From: Macrobrachium rosenbergii
Lineage: Eukaryota > Arthropoda > Malacostraca > Decapoda > Palaemonidae
Reading direction: 5' to 3'
Assembly: GCF_040412425.1 (NCBI RefSeq)
Contig: NC_089789.1
Span: 39,818,106-39,882,105 of the forward strand
Length of the DNA: 64,000 nucleotides
Program-made: the position numbers and the translations under genes
Shown: positions 26,302-39,009 of the stretch, in pieces
Layout: each line of letters begins with the position of its first letter
Position numbering within the stretch: the stretch's first letter is position 1
Notes under the pieces: generated by a model
Databases searched by the model: none
Seen by the model: the letters and a program-made list of their open reading frames with translations, nothing else
What the model was told of the DNA's origin: nothing

Positions 26302-26600
26302 TAAAAACGCGCCGAAGTTACTTTCGTGCAATCGAGTTTTCTGTAAAGCATATAATGCTGTACGAAATTCTCTGCTGTGGCCCCTGAAACTTTTAGCCAC
26401 GGCCTGGTGGTGGCCTGTGTTTTTGGCACCTATAGCGAAGTCAGATGCACAATCATGGCTAACTTCCTTAAATAAAATAAAAACTACCGAGGCTAAAGGG
26501 CTGCACTGGTCTGCTTGATGATTGAGGGTGGACGATCAACATACCACTTTGCAGCCCTCTTACCTCAAGTAGTTTTTAAGATCTGAGGGCCGGACAGAAA
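26302..26600 (-). repeat. Dispersed hairpin repeat, family R1, copy 1
   Basis: About 300 bases whose reverse complement matches 63175-63476 over its full length. Shared landmarks are CCTCAGATCTTAAAAACTAC, AACATACCA, GCCACCACC, AAAGTTTCA and ACAGAAAACTCGATTGC. One part of the element is itself an inverted repeat: AAACTACCGAGGCTAAAGGG pairs with CCCTCTTACCTCAAGTAGTTT. It lies in the first HAUS5 intron. Confidence 0.85.
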
Positions 26601-27175
26601 AAGAGAGCGGCGGGATTTATAAATTGGCTCAGCCATCGTGGGACAGTTTTCTTTTAGAGTAAACTTAAACCTGTTTTTAAGGCATTCTTTGAACCACAGG
26701 GCCACACTAGGATCATATTCGGGTAATAGTAAATACAAGAACGCATTCCTGTATTTACTGTCACCTGTATTGGGGCTTAAGCCGAGTAAGGGTCAAATTA
26801 GCCTAGGCCTATATATTCATTACTCTACATTAATGGATACCTTAAAAACGTTTTTTTTTCTGAGAAGTAAAGAATGTAAGATGTAATTCATCAATATATC
26901 CCCTTAATTATGTCTAGGAACTGGCTAGCTTACGAAGACGTCTTTAAACACTAGCTAGGCCTAGTCTATCCTAGCCTTCCACCTGTACAGTGACGTAGCC
27001 TACTTTGACTTAGTACGACCTGATGATTTCTTAGGCTACGTAAACCAATTTCTCGAAGACTATCCACATTAAAACCAAAATAAACGTAGCTTGGACCTAA
27101 ACAGGATGGCCATAACCCCAGCAGCTTAAGCCTACTCCAAGGTACGCTTTATTCAATAGGCCTAGGTCTACTTAC

Positions 27176-27345
27176 ATATAATCACAAACCTCGTCTTCAG
27201 AACACCTAAAACATGTAGTTTCACTTAATTAAATTTTTCGCTTTCAAATGTCCATTGACGAATTGTTCAGTCACAAATCACGTATCTACATCACAAGGTT
27301 TAAATTCAACAAGCGCGCCATCTTTATGTAAACAAACCGGCGGAC
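27176..27345 (-). promoter_or_regulatory. Candidate promoter and first (5' UTR) exon of HAUS5
   Basis: The exon holding the HAUS5 start has an acceptor at 24699-24700, so an upstream exon is needed. On the minus strand a strong donor, GTAAGTAG, begins at 27175. Just upstream, near 27315-27328, is AAGATGGCGCGC, a YY1-like element often seen at metazoan transcription starts. No TATA box is evident. The exon would be non-coding and would contain a short ATG-TTT-TAG reading frame. The exact 5' end is an inference. Confidence 0.4.
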
Positions 27346-29378
27346 ATTGTTGCAACTTGAACTCGGTCACAATTTGAATTTCCTTTATATCGTATTTATT
27401 CTATTCTCTTTGAAACTCCATGTACCGTTCAATTAACCTTCAAATTTATTTAAATTCTGTAAATACACCTCATAAAGGACACCGTTCATCAATCTGCACA
27501 GACATCGTAATTTGCATTTCCTGCTGAAGGCGGAAGATGATTGGGATTTGGGTCATAATTTGAAAGTTCCTTTATTATTTTTATTTCATTCTACCTCTTC
27601 TTGGAAACTCATATATCGTTCATGTATCCTTCAGATTTGTTTTAATTTTGTAAATGCATCATATAACGGGTATCTTTATCATCCACCATTTTCTCATTTA
27701 CTTCAATGGGTAACTATTCTATTTCTTGTCATCACGTTATTTCCCGTATGATTTATTTGCCTTCCTCCTTATCATTCTTTATCAGTTTTGAGTATCATAA
27801 ATAAAATATATTAATTCACTATTACGTCAGTTCCCTGATTTTAAACTCGTTCATGTTTATTACTTTCAAGAACTGAAACCAAGCCACTTTAACCAGTATA
27901 TAATCATAGTTTGAGTCTTCAGTATTGGTAGTATCAGAAAGTGCGGATATTTGTCTGTTATCAGCACATTCTGTAGTAAATACTCTTTACAACGCATATT
28001 CTAAAGCCAAAAGTTTTTTCTTTTGCGAAGCTTTACTTCATTAACACTTTGCTTTATACCAGTAGGTTATATGTGTTTTTTTTTATACCAGTGGGTTATA
28101 TGTGTTTTTTTTAAGTTCTTTATATTTGCTCCATATTTATTTTTCTATTTTTGCAAGGTTTGTTCATCCTGTCCTAAATATTTCCACTGTATGGTCCAAG
28201 GAATCCTTCAAGGATCCAAAATACATTTCACATGCCAAGAAACCTTTTTTTTGGGGGTGTTATTTGTTATTCTCTGAATGTTCCATTTTTAGGCCAAAAG
28301 GACGCTTCAGAATCCGAAAATATTGCTTATAAGGTATTTTTATTTATTTTCTCAACATAAACTTTATTGGTTAAAAAGATGTATCACAGTACCAGGAGGC
28401 TTTATATGACATATGTTGGTTACTTCTCATAATATTCATTTTATTGGTTACAAAGATTTTTCAAGAGTACAAAAATGCTTTATATGAAGTATGTTTATTA
28501 CTTTTTGGAAATAGACGTTTCACTGTCCAATGATACTTTACACGAAGTATATTTAGCATTAAACTCCCTATCCGCAAACATATCGCAACCCTCTCCCAGT
28601 ATCTCCACATGACCAAAGCACCCCAAGACATTTAAATTTTATCCTGATTCGTATTGCACTTGAGCTAACCTTTTACCTCAAAGTCGAATTTGCTCATCTC
28701 TCAGCCTTTCAGACATCTTTTCTTTACACGAGTTTGTTCATCTCAGCAACTCACACCTTTTTAAATTCACACCTAACAACTAAAATTTAGTTCCGAATAG
28801 ATTTCACTCAGTACTGTAATCCCTTTATAAAGTCCAACTCATGCCTTCGTAAATATTCTTAGATTTCACTCAACAGTCCCTTAAAACAAGCCAACTCGAG
28901 CCTTCTTGAATATTCTTCTGCTCTTTAGCTTCTGCAGAAACCCCGCTGCCTTTCTTGCCTATATTGCTCGCTCAGTCCTTCTAGAACTTGATCATCACCC
29001 GTAACTTTCACCCACTTGATACCCGTCATCCAATTTCCAGGATAACATCCTTGTCTTCACTATCTTGGATAACCTTTACTCTCAACTTTCTCCTCTTACA
29101 AATGCTCACAAACTCCTTGGTCAATGTAGCTACATTTTAACTACTATACACTTTCTTCTGCCTGCTGTGCTTCGTGGAAGCATAGTTAGCAAGTCATTGG
29201 CCCATTAAAACCTTATTCAGTATGAATGTGTGTGTGTGTGTGTGTCATTTTGAATGCAAATGATACAGTCAATATGATAATCTTATATCAACTGTAAACA
29301 TTTGTTCAGGTGTTATTTTTGTAATGGTAACCCGGATTGAACTCGTTCTGTTCAAATCGTCACGTAGTTTAATCATGG
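27346..29378. other. Intergenic AT-rich stretch, no gene seen
   Basis: No open frame here has a recognisable domain. A 30-bp direct duplication (TTATACCAG-TGGGTTATATGTG with a T run) is at 28055-28115, and a short (GT)n is at 29229-29244. The region is otherwise without structure I can name. Confidence 0.5.
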
Positions 29379-29379
29379 C

Positions 29380-29441
<62 letters not shown>
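29379..29441. repeat. (AAT)n trinucleotide microsatellite
   Basis: About 21 AAT units. Runs like this often form tails of retroelements in arthropods, but I see no body attached. Confidence 0.9.
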
Positions 29442-29442
<1 letters not shown>

Positions 29443-30282
29443 GAGAAAGACCAGAAGAATTTACATTAAGACAAGCGAGAACCAGTCAAGTTTGTTTTGC
29501 GTGTGACTGATGTTTAATCCCGCGGTTGATAATAGCTAAATTCATCAACGTCCACCGATATCTTTTCGAAAGAGTTATTTTTGCATCACAAAAAATTAGC
29601 CCGTTTATACTTAACATAAACCCGAATGGCTGATAAATATCCAATAATTCATCAGAATAAAGACGAAATGCCCATCATTAGCGTGAATACATGTTTTCCA
29701 AAATACTGCAAAAGCGTTCACATCGAATGTATTTGCATGATCGTGCATCCAATACGACCAGCTTTGGCGGCGCAAATGAAGCATTAATAAAAAGCTTAAT
29801 AGACCGTGAGTTATTATACAAGTTTGACATGGAAATTCGTGGGTGATCAATCCCGTCATATATTATGACCCACATCCGAAGCATTTCTGCTTTTCATATC
29901 AATTCCAAAGTATATTATACGCGTTTGTATTAACCTTTCAGCGAGAGGCTCCATCAACCCGTTATTGGATTACACAAATCATCGGAACAGATGAAATTTG
30001 TTTGTACACAATGTCCGTTCGAATTATAAGCTCAGCTTTTGGTTCAACCTATATATATATATAAATACACATTTTTTTGACAAGTGAGGAAAAGAAATTA
30101 GCCTACGTTCAGAATCGCGATCAATGCTTCGGTGTATAAATACACGCGTGATTATATTAAGCATAATTAGTATCTTTCCACTTTAAGCTAAGCCGTATTT
30201 AGTAACATGGGGCGGCTCCCGCGAAGTGATAAAAAAAAAAACCGGTCACTGCTACATCCTTACTTGAATTGCTGAATTGAGA

Positions 30283-30490
30283 TGCAACGATGTGGTCTGG
30301 TCATGCGGTGAGAATGGAAGACGAGATGATGAAAATGAGTATAACTTGGAAGTTTTAGGAGGAAGAATGAGAAGAAAATAGATAAAGCACTGGGTTCATG
30401 AAGAGAGGTGTTGGAAAGTAAGGGCCTTAGTATCGAAGATACATTAGGATTTAGACGTGATAATAATAAATGTTTAGTGTGAATGGGATA
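30283..30490 (+). mobile_element. Degenerate 3' end of a non-LTR retrotransposon ORF
   Basis: One frame reads MWSGHAVRMEDEMM, like the 'RWFGHVxRM' motif after the reverse transcriptase domain of many LINEs. About 110 bases on, a different frame reads VLESKGLSIEDTLGFRRD, like the usual C-terminal 'GLSIxEA..RRDRxxWR' block. Stops and at least one frameshift lie between, so it is a dead fragment. The assignment rests on these two motifs only. Confidence 0.6.
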
Positions 30491-30689
30491 GTAGTGAAGT
30501 TTTTTGCACTGGGGTCTCATCCTTGATTCAGTCACTTCCTAAATGGGAAACAGAATAATATTGAAAATCTAACAACATTATATATATACTGTATATATAT
30601 GATTATATGTATGTATGCACATATATATATCAAGCAATAATCACTTGCAAAAATATACTGTATTCATACAAAGACTAATAGCTACTGAC

Positions 30690-30691
<2 letters not shown>

Positions 30692-30765
<74 letters not shown>

Positions 30766-31183
30766 CATATACATGTATATATATACACACACACGTGTGT
30801 ATGTATGAATGTCTGTATGTAAGTGTGTATGTATATCACCTCAGATCATATTAAATTACGTCGACCGACCCCATAAAGAAGAAGCAACTTTCATCATTGG
30901 CATTAATACGCTAACATTACATCCAGTCAATATCGTTTTTTAAATGAAGGAAAACCGCCGCCCTCCCCCCAACTTCCTTAAAGTTTCAAAACCTAAACTT
31001 TTATCTTTAAAAAGTTCTTCTTCCCGGGGAATTTAAGGGCCTCGGGTCGAAAACTAATACAAACTCCTGTCGACCCTAAACCTGTATCAGGATAGGAGTA
31101 ATTTGGCCCCGATGCTCACGCTGTACTGCAGATGACAGCCTACGCCTCTCTCTCTCTCTCTCTCTCTGGTTTTATATTATATA

Positions 31184-31236
<53 letters not shown>

Positions 31237-31424
31237 ATAATATAATAATAATATATATATATATATATATATAAAATATATATATACATTTATACTGTAT
31301 ATGAGAACAAACAGAGTAAAAATGCTGATATCTATAATTATTCTCGCTCCCCTCTCTCTGAAGAGGAGCTCTCTCTCTCTCTCTCTCTCTCTTCTCTGCT
31401 ACTATCTACTACTACTACTACTAC

Positions 31425-31457
<33 letters not shown>

Positions 31458-31470
31458 TAATAATAATACA
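30692..31470. repeat. Cluster of microsatellites: (TA)n, (CT)n, (AAT)n
   Basis: (TA)n at 30692-30760, (CT)n at 31148-31168, (TA)n with AAT interruptions at about 31185-31276, (CT)n at 31371-31392 and (CTA/AAT)n at 31409-31470. The unique sequence between them shows no coding potential. Confidence 0.9.
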
Positions 31471-31896
31471 GAAATTTAGAATCCATTTTTAGTTATAGGC
31501 CTAAGGAAATTAATGTATATTTCAATCGTTTCATCCTATGTCCTGATAAATCTCAGAGCCTACTTCTACCACTTCCACTAACACTACTGCTACTTAAATC
31601 TAGGAAATATTTTAGCTGGGAGCCTAAAGGATAAATAATCTAAACCATATTCATCATTTTTTATGGTGAACCTCAGGCCAGGTATATAAACAAACTAGAA
31701 GAGTAAATTCAGCCTAGGGGCCAACCTCGTACTGTGGATATTTTTTTGGCGGGGGGAGGTCCCGGGTGGGGCTCACTGCGTTAGGTGGGGATGATTGTGG
31801 GGTTGGGGGGTGCAGTCTGGAAATTCATCTTACAAACGGTACCTGTGAGACATTTAGCCTGTCTCCCTGAATCCTACTGGGGAACGAGGAACACCA

Positions 31897-31899
<3 letters not shown>

Positions 31900-31968
<69 letters not shown>
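31900..31968. repeat. (GA)n microsatellite
   Basis: About 34 uninterrupted GA units. Confidence 0.97.
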
Positions 31969-31972
<4 letters not shown>

Positions 31973-32955
31973 CTAACTAGAAAACTCCTTCCATGGAAAA
32001 AGTTTGTGAAAGATGGACACTGTAATTATGGATGAGGGGTCAAGGGAAAACTTCCACGACTTACCGAAGATATTTTATCTCCGGGGGTAGCCCGGGGTAA
32101 TGGGGTTTCCGAAATAATGGCCTACTGTTGTTATTCGTTTTCATTAATACGTGGGTGCGTTTTTTTTTTTTTTTTTGTGTGTGCTCAGTGAGTACTTTTA
32201 TTTGGCCTTTTAGGAAGCACGTTTCTTTGTGTCTACTTTAAGTTCTTGTGCAAGCAGCGTATGTACTTCTTACAATAATGAGATAGTAATTGTTAGCACG
32301 AGTCATAATCTAGACTTACTCAAAAGGTTGTTTTTATAATCATATGTAACTCCGTATATAAAGCAGTACGATGCGCGCGCGCTTGAGAGAGTTGTGTATA
32401 TACGATTTCTTTGCAGTGTTCTGTGACAAAAAGCTCAATTTGGAAAATTTGTTCAAAAGGTTTGCAACAAGGAGTGATCCATGTCCCCACCAAAAGCTGC
32501 AGTAGAAGAAAAAGTGAAAAAATAGAGAAATTATCATTTTGTTAGCCAGAGGAAGTAACCTCTGAACCAAATGAACTGTGACCCCTAAACCTTCGAAAGT
32601 TTTTAGATGCTTCTATCTGCTCCATACTTTGACCTTAGCACGCTCCTAGCCCATTTCCTCTCGCAATGTTGCTCTAGTTTTCGAATGTAAACATGAAATT
32701 CATACGTACGTTCCGAACCCTTCCTTTATCAGAGAAACAGACTTCTAAAATGCCTGAAAATGATCATATAACTCTGGCCACTCTTGGTTTCATTCTTGCA
32801 TCCGTCAGCATGTTCTTCCAAATTTGTAAAACAACTACGAAGATTCTTTCATGCAATATCCTGCTTCTCTTATAGTGATCATAAAGTGAATAGATGAATA
32901 AATGAATGACTCCATCAAGCATTACTGCTCATGGCATGTGCGCAACATGGTTGCC
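31969..32955. other. Intergenic, no gene seen
   Basis: Only short open frames (60-76 codons) without recognisable motifs. A run of about 18 T is at 32160-32177. Confidence 0.5.
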
Positions 32956-32957
32956 TA

Positions 32958-33183
32958 GGCGTATGGTCTATGCCAAGGCCAAGAGAAAGGGAAGGTCTGC
33001 GCACTTCCCCCCAAATCCCCCATGTAGGCGGAGCTTTGTCTACCTCCTCATTGCGTCAGCAGGTGAATTGCCGTAATGAACAGGTACCTCTAAGATACGT
33101 CATCGCCTACTTAGTTACCCCAGGTGGAGGCGACTCCACCCAATTGGGCAGACCTTGTCTCTCTTGGCCTTGGTCTATGCATA
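32958..33183. repeat. Short inverted repeat with about 40-bp arms
   Basis: The left arm near 32964-33001 (TGGTCTATGCCAAGGCCAAG...AAGGTCTGCG) pairs with the right arm near 33145-33183 (GCAGACCTTG...CTTGGCCTTGGTCTATGC). The roughly 140-bp interior is GC-rich for this region. It looks like a small foldback element. The open frame across it has no known domain. Confidence 0.6.
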
Positions 33184-33597
33184 AACGAACGCTTGTTGTC
33201 GCCTCCCTTCCAAACCACCACCTAGCACACCGATGACTTTGGCGCACGCATGCGCGGATCTACGAAGAACACTGATAGTCGCCATGGGCTATCTATGATC
33301 TAAACAGGTAAAGTTCGGGTCAGTGTTTCCGCGATGAAAAAACAGATGTGACCAAGCTTCTGAAAAACAAAATTTGAGTCACTGACCCAAAATATTTTTC
33401 AGTTTCCCAGTTACCAGAGGCCTTCGTACTGTATTCACCATCACTCACAAACGTCAGAATGGCGACCATTAAAACTACCACTCCGTTCTATGCCTTGTCA
33501 CTTGCATTAATTCTCGAGCAGAATTGTGTTGTCCGGTTTTAGAAACTAGATGCCAAAATCAGTGAGATGACAGTCCCCCACATTTGCGCGCACCTAC

Positions 33598-33703
<106 letters not shown>

Positions 33704-33990
33704 CACTCTCCTTTCTACCGCTCTGAAACCACGCAGATGGTAAATAGCTTGACTGGACTCACACGCTTCACCACATTTCACACCTGAAAATGGGGTAGGA
33801 GATATTTCACCCGAGTAATACGCATGAGGTTTTTCATCTGTTTAGCCCGATTGCCTTATTCGTCTTGGGAATTCACGTCTGCGGTTCCCAAGCGCTGGGA
33901 TAATCCCCCAACAGTCAGGCAACAAGCGTTTTCCTCTCCATCATAAGCCCGGTTGGTTTTCCTTCGTTCTCTTTCGCGTCCTTGTGGTAT

Positions 33991-34022
33991 CCAAGGTCTA
34001 TAGATTAATCTATAGACCTTGG
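33991..34022. repeat. Perfect 32-bp palindrome flanked by TGGTAT direct repeats
   Basis: The sequence equals its own reverse complement over all 32 bases: CCAAGGTCTATAGATT followed by AATCTATAGACCTTGG, with no loop. TGGTAT stands immediately on both sides (33985-33990 and 34023-34028), as a target-site duplication would. Confidence 0.9.
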
Positions 34023-34213
34023 TGGTATCTGTCCCCTCCACTTCTTGGCGTCCTGATATTTTTTCCATTGACTGTATATGGTTCCGCTCGAAGTTATCGT
34101 TGAGTTTGTCTCTCTCTCTCTCTCTCTCTCACTGTAAATATTCACACAAAGGAAAAAATAAAACAGCGCGGGAAAATACAGCGGAATATTTAATTCCCGT
34201 CTTGATTCTCTCC

Positions 34214-34730
34214 AAGTTCTCGCACCTTTTCGCTCCAGGAAAAAACTTACTAAATAGTTATGTAGCCGTGTGCTCAGCAGTCCAGTTTACATAAATCTGC
34301 ATTGCCAATTAAGCATATCTATGTGGACGTGAATCCGAATTACAAAAGGACGGAATGTTTTTCGCTCGCGCCAGCGGGAAATATTTGAGGCCAGAAACAT
34401 TATTCACCCAACCGCGATTCCCGTTATTGGATTAGCTGCAGAATTTATTCAGACAAGCGCTCTCATATCTCCGTAATGACTTCACCCATACTGCAAGCAT
34501 TTACATACATATTGTATAAATCATACATGTGTAGCCACTTTGGCCACTGCATACGGCCGCTTGATATGCTTTATGCATACAAATGGGTGCTTGCCTTTAG
34601 ACGCAGTTTTAATTTGCGAGTTATATGGACAGGGAGGGCTTCCAACACCTTCTAGTCTTACCTCATTTCTGGGGAGTTGTGTGTTGTTTTAGATATTTAA
34701 ATTTCACCTTTGTGTGTGTTTGTGCGCGTG

Positions 34731-34785
<55 letters not shown>

Positions 34786-35935
34786 ACTATATTTTATGCT
34801 AACGTCCAGCGAGAATAGTCCGCCTCGACATTATCCCCCGAGCCGGTCTGAATGACAAATCCCAGCATCACTTTCACTTAAATCATTGTTCCTCGCATTT
34901 TCCCCGATCAGCTTGAATTAAGCTTATTCGGTTCGGCGTCCAGATGAAGGCCGAGAGATTGGGGAGGTTTTAGGTCGTAAATATCGATAGATGCAGTCCA
35001 TTAGGATGGAAATATCTCCGAAAGGGGCACCACTAACAAAATTGAAGTCTCAACATTTCAGGGAGAGCACTTCCGACCCATTCCTTGGGCTTTTCTCAGA
35101 GACAGATAGAGGCATTCATCGCTCTTCTAGACATCGCAAAATAGGCCTATAGGAAGAGACGTCTGCAGAATGATGCGACAGATAAAACAAAATCTAAGGA
35201 ACTTTTTAAATGGTCCTTCCTTTATCTTTCTATATATTCACCCTGAAAATTAAAACCCAAGATAAGGGTGGGAACTCTATTTCCTGAAAATTCGAGGAGG
35301 AAGAAGACCAGCCAGTTTTGTTATTGATGTCCCTTCCGAAAGGATTTCCACCCTAATGAACCACATTCATCGATATTTATGACCGAAAACCCAATCTCTG
35401 AGCCTTCATCTGGACGCCGAACTGAATAAGCTTAATTTGAGCTTATCGGGAAAGTGCAAGGAACAACGATTTTAGTGAAAGCGATGCTGGGGATCTATTA
35501 TTCAGACAAACTCGGAATAATGTTGGAAGGGCCTTTACTCTCTCACTCATTCCGGTATCACTCCGAGCTCCTAAAACGCCCGTTTAAAGTTCAGTGAAAA
35601 TACTGAACACTTTTCACAAATCAACGTCAGCCTAATTCCTAATCCTCTTTTTTATCCGAGCTTGGAACAAGCCTAAGTCTATAAGCTCTCATGGGAGAGT
35701 TGAAGCTGTTTAGGCCAATCTGACCTCCTTGGCTTTAGGCTACAATTTTCTATTTTCTAAGAACCAAAAAACTGTAGATGACAAAACAACGGGTGTTTGG
35801 ACAAACCTCTCGACAAATACGTCATTAAAAGAGGGGAAAGAGTCGTCTTAACTAAATAATTGTTCCATTTTGTATTGCATTTGTTATTCAGCGCTACTGA
35901 AGATATCCATTCCAATTTCTCCCATGCAAGATGCG

Positions 35936-35988
<53 letters not shown>

Positions 35989-36506
35989 CACAAACTCTCA
36001 TAATCTTTAAAGATGATTTAAAACTTCACACAACTCCCCAGAAATGAGGTAAGACTAGGTGTTAGAATCCCTCCCTGTCCATATAACTCGCAAATTAAAA
36101 ACTGCGTCTAAAGGCAAGCACCCATTTGTATGCATAAAGCATATCAAGCGGCCGTATGCAGTGGCCGAAGTGGCTACACATGTGTGATTTATACAATATG
36201 TATGTAAATGCTTGCAGTATGGGTGAAGTCATTACGGAGATATGAGAGCGCTTGTCTGAATAAATTCTGCAGCTAATCCAATAACGGGAATCGCGGTTGG
36301 GTGAATAATGTTTCTGGCCTCAAATATTTCCCGCTGGCGCGAGCGAAAAACATTCCGTCCTTTTGTAATTCGGATTCACGTCCGCATAGATATGCTAACT
36401 GGCAATGCAGATTTACGTTAAATGAACTTTTTTTTTTTTTTTTTTACTACACGGAACCTAGATCCATTCAGACCACTGGAAAGGAAGCACACAGGTGCGA
36501 GAACTG
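34214..36506. repeat. Large inverted repeat (about 2.3 kb palindromic region)
   Basis: The left arm 34214-35094 pairs with the right arm 35252-36506, leaving a spacer of about 157 bases. From about 34290 to 34640 the arms differ at only about four places. The inner parts are clearly more diverged, and the right arm has about 400 extra bases (about 35535-35935). Each arm holds a matching microsatellite, (GA)n at 34736-34782 and (CT)n at 35941-35985. A T run at 36429-36445 interrupts the right arm's outer end. No transposase or other coding sequence lies inside. It may be a foldback element or an inverted segmental duplication. Confidence 0.9.
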
Positions 36507-36859
36507 TGAAGGTATCTGATCTCGTGCGCGCAATTATCTGTCGTGTCGTGATGTTAAGAGTTTCCTTTGTCTTATAGGGTGAAGTATATTAGACGGCAAC
36601 GATGTTTATAGGTCTTTCTGAACGTTTATAGAATTGTTAAATGGGACCAAACTCTATGACCCTGTATCAACAAACGGATGGAGATATAATTGTGTTAATT
36701 TATCTTTTATTTCATTTTCGCTTTTTTTTTTGCTTCCAAGGGGATTGCATTGTGCAATGACGCGTAGGCGCGCAGGCGCATACACACATGTATATGTTTA
36801 TATATACATATAAATATGTATATATTTACATTTACATATACATATATACTTACATATAC

Positions 36860-36995
36860 AGAAATAATCAACACACAATCACATGCGGAACAGAAATAAA
36901 TTTCTGACTCACATCAGGATCAAACCCAGGTCTTTCAACTGAAGGGCAAGGGCGCTCCCCACTAGGCCATACAAATCATAAAAGAAGTTGGAACC
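36860..36995 (-). mobile_element. tRNA-derived SINE
   Basis: The minus strand reads TGGCCTAGTGGGGAGCG (A-box-like, 36953-36969), then a region like an anticodon arm, then GGGTTTGATCC (B-box-like, 36918-36928), and then a non-tRNA body (TCAGAAATTTATTTCTG and on). The A and B boxes are spaced as in a tRNA, but the cloverleaf is imperfect and there is no CCA-type end. It is best read as a SINE with a tRNA head rather than a tRNA gene. TA-rich repeats flank it on both sides. Confidence 0.75.
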
Positions 36996-37520
36996 TGGGG
37001 GCAACATATACATATATACATACATATATATTCATTCATTTATATACATAGGCCTACATATATACACATAAATATAATATATATACATATATACAAACAT
37101 ATACATACATATATACATACAGACTTAAGAAACACCTCGTTACCACACGCAAGTCGAAAATGCCTCACTTACACCATCAGAATAATCATCTTATTACCTA
37201 ATTAACGCATGATCGTTGCTTGCTCGTGCATGAGTCAGGCAGTGCTTCATCTTGACAAGAGGGAACACACGAGGTGGAATAGCTTTCGTGTTATGAGAAC
37301 GAGATACGTCGATAGTCTTAATTGTTAAGCGAGGAGATTGATTCCTGATGGCGCCATGAGTAATCTTGTCACGTTCTTCTTCTTATCATTTCTTAGGCAG
37401 AACTTATACACTGACACATGAAATTAGGTGCAGATACGATTGTGTTCATACGCTGGCTTACGCATTTGTTTATTTATGGATGTAAGTTCATACAAGTTAT
37501 GGTAAGAACCAACCCCCCCA

Positions 37521-37521
<1 letters not shown>

Positions 37522-37570
<49 letters not shown>

Positions 37571-38346
37571 GCGCGCGCGCGCAGTCACTCACACTTTAGG
37601 TCTCCATAGTTCTTGCTAAAGTGAGCGCCAGGGTAACACCCACCCACCCAGCCACCCACACACACACACACACACACTATATGTCCCCAAAGGTCTTGAA
37701 TAAGTATTCGCCAAAGATATTAGTGTGAAAATTGCTCTAGAAGAGGGACAACAAGGAGGCGGATTTATGCGCACTCCACGAGAAGCAACATTTCTCTCAA
37801 CACCAAAAAAGCGCTAAAACGACTGATGTTTTTCATCTATCTTTATCATCACTTCTTCCTTCAACGTATCAGGAAGACCTTTAACATAATAAGGGTAGTG
37901 ACCTGTTATTCATCAGGCACAGAATCTGTCTGGTGTCGTAATGACACGTAATTACGAATTCCATAACAGCGTACTGAGTACCTTCCACATAAGGTATACA
38001 CAGAGCTAACTAATCTCCATAATGTATTGTTCGTTAATATATCTCCTTACGAGACTTGCTTAGTGGCAGAGAATATTTAGGAATTAGTATTTTCTTTGTG
38101 GGGAAGAGGCCGAAGTGGTCATTGCTCTCCAGGTCAAGCTGGGTCACTTAAGAAAAGTGACCTGGAGACACTCTCTTATTCTGAGGGGCTTCGTACAGGG
38201 GGCTGATCACAGAAGTAATTTCATAAGACAGAAATGACGTTGCCGCTTTTAAGTGACGGAAAATTGGGGTAATTGCGGTGTTATTAGCGGTTTAATTTTA
38301 TATCAACACATCAACACCTGTATACACACACACACACACACACACA

Positions 38347-38414
<68 letters not shown>

Positions 38415-38454
38415 TATATATAATATATATATGTATATTATCTGTATATATAAT

Positions 38455-38534
<80 letters not shown>

Positions 38535-38552
38535 CCTTATCTATCTTATCTA

Positions 38553-38586
<34 letters not shown>

Positions 38587-38719
38587 TACTAGAAAAGATA
38601 TATAGATAAATCGGAATAATTCTAATTGGCTTTCCGAACTTCATCTCAGTATATGATTTCTGAGGTCGGTGATTCTTACAAAATCATCCCAGATACCATC
38701 TAAGAATTAACCCTAGTAT

Positions 38720-38768
<49 letters not shown>
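37522..38768. repeat. Microsatellite cluster: (CA)n, (GC)n, (TA)n, (GA)n
   Basis: (CA)n at 37522-37566 followed by a short alternating GC run, (CA)n at 37656-37677, (CA)n at 38323-38348 joined to (TA)n at 38352-38411, (TA)n at 38457-38532 and 38557-38583, and (GA)n at 38720-38768. The unique DNA at 37680-38320 has no recognisable gene. Confidence 0.92.
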
Positions 38769-38771
<3 letters not shown>

Positions 38772-39009
38772 ATACCCCTTCACGAATTTCTCTCATTTGC
38801 TTCACGAATTCTCTCCTTGAACCTCGGCGTGCGTGGCGTAAGTTGATTACGAATCCCGGGAGCGGAAGCAAAGTCCCAATTAAACTCTAAATTGACGAGT
38901 ATTGCTGTCTCCGCTGAGCCAACATTGATCATTATCAACTTGAGGGGGCCGAGGCTTCGTCTTTTCTCGCCCCAGGAAGAAGAAGACCCGCCTTGGGAAG
39001 GTGGTGGTT

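Noticed and set aside
36918..36969. Possible tRNA gene from A and B boxes
   Set aside because: The acceptor and anticodon stems do not form cleanly and the sequence continues into a SINE body.
37522..37581. (CA)n/(GC)n run considered as a CRISPR-like or regulatory array
   Set aside because: It is a plain microsatellite without spacers. No CRISPR arrays were seen anywhere in this eukaryotic sequence.
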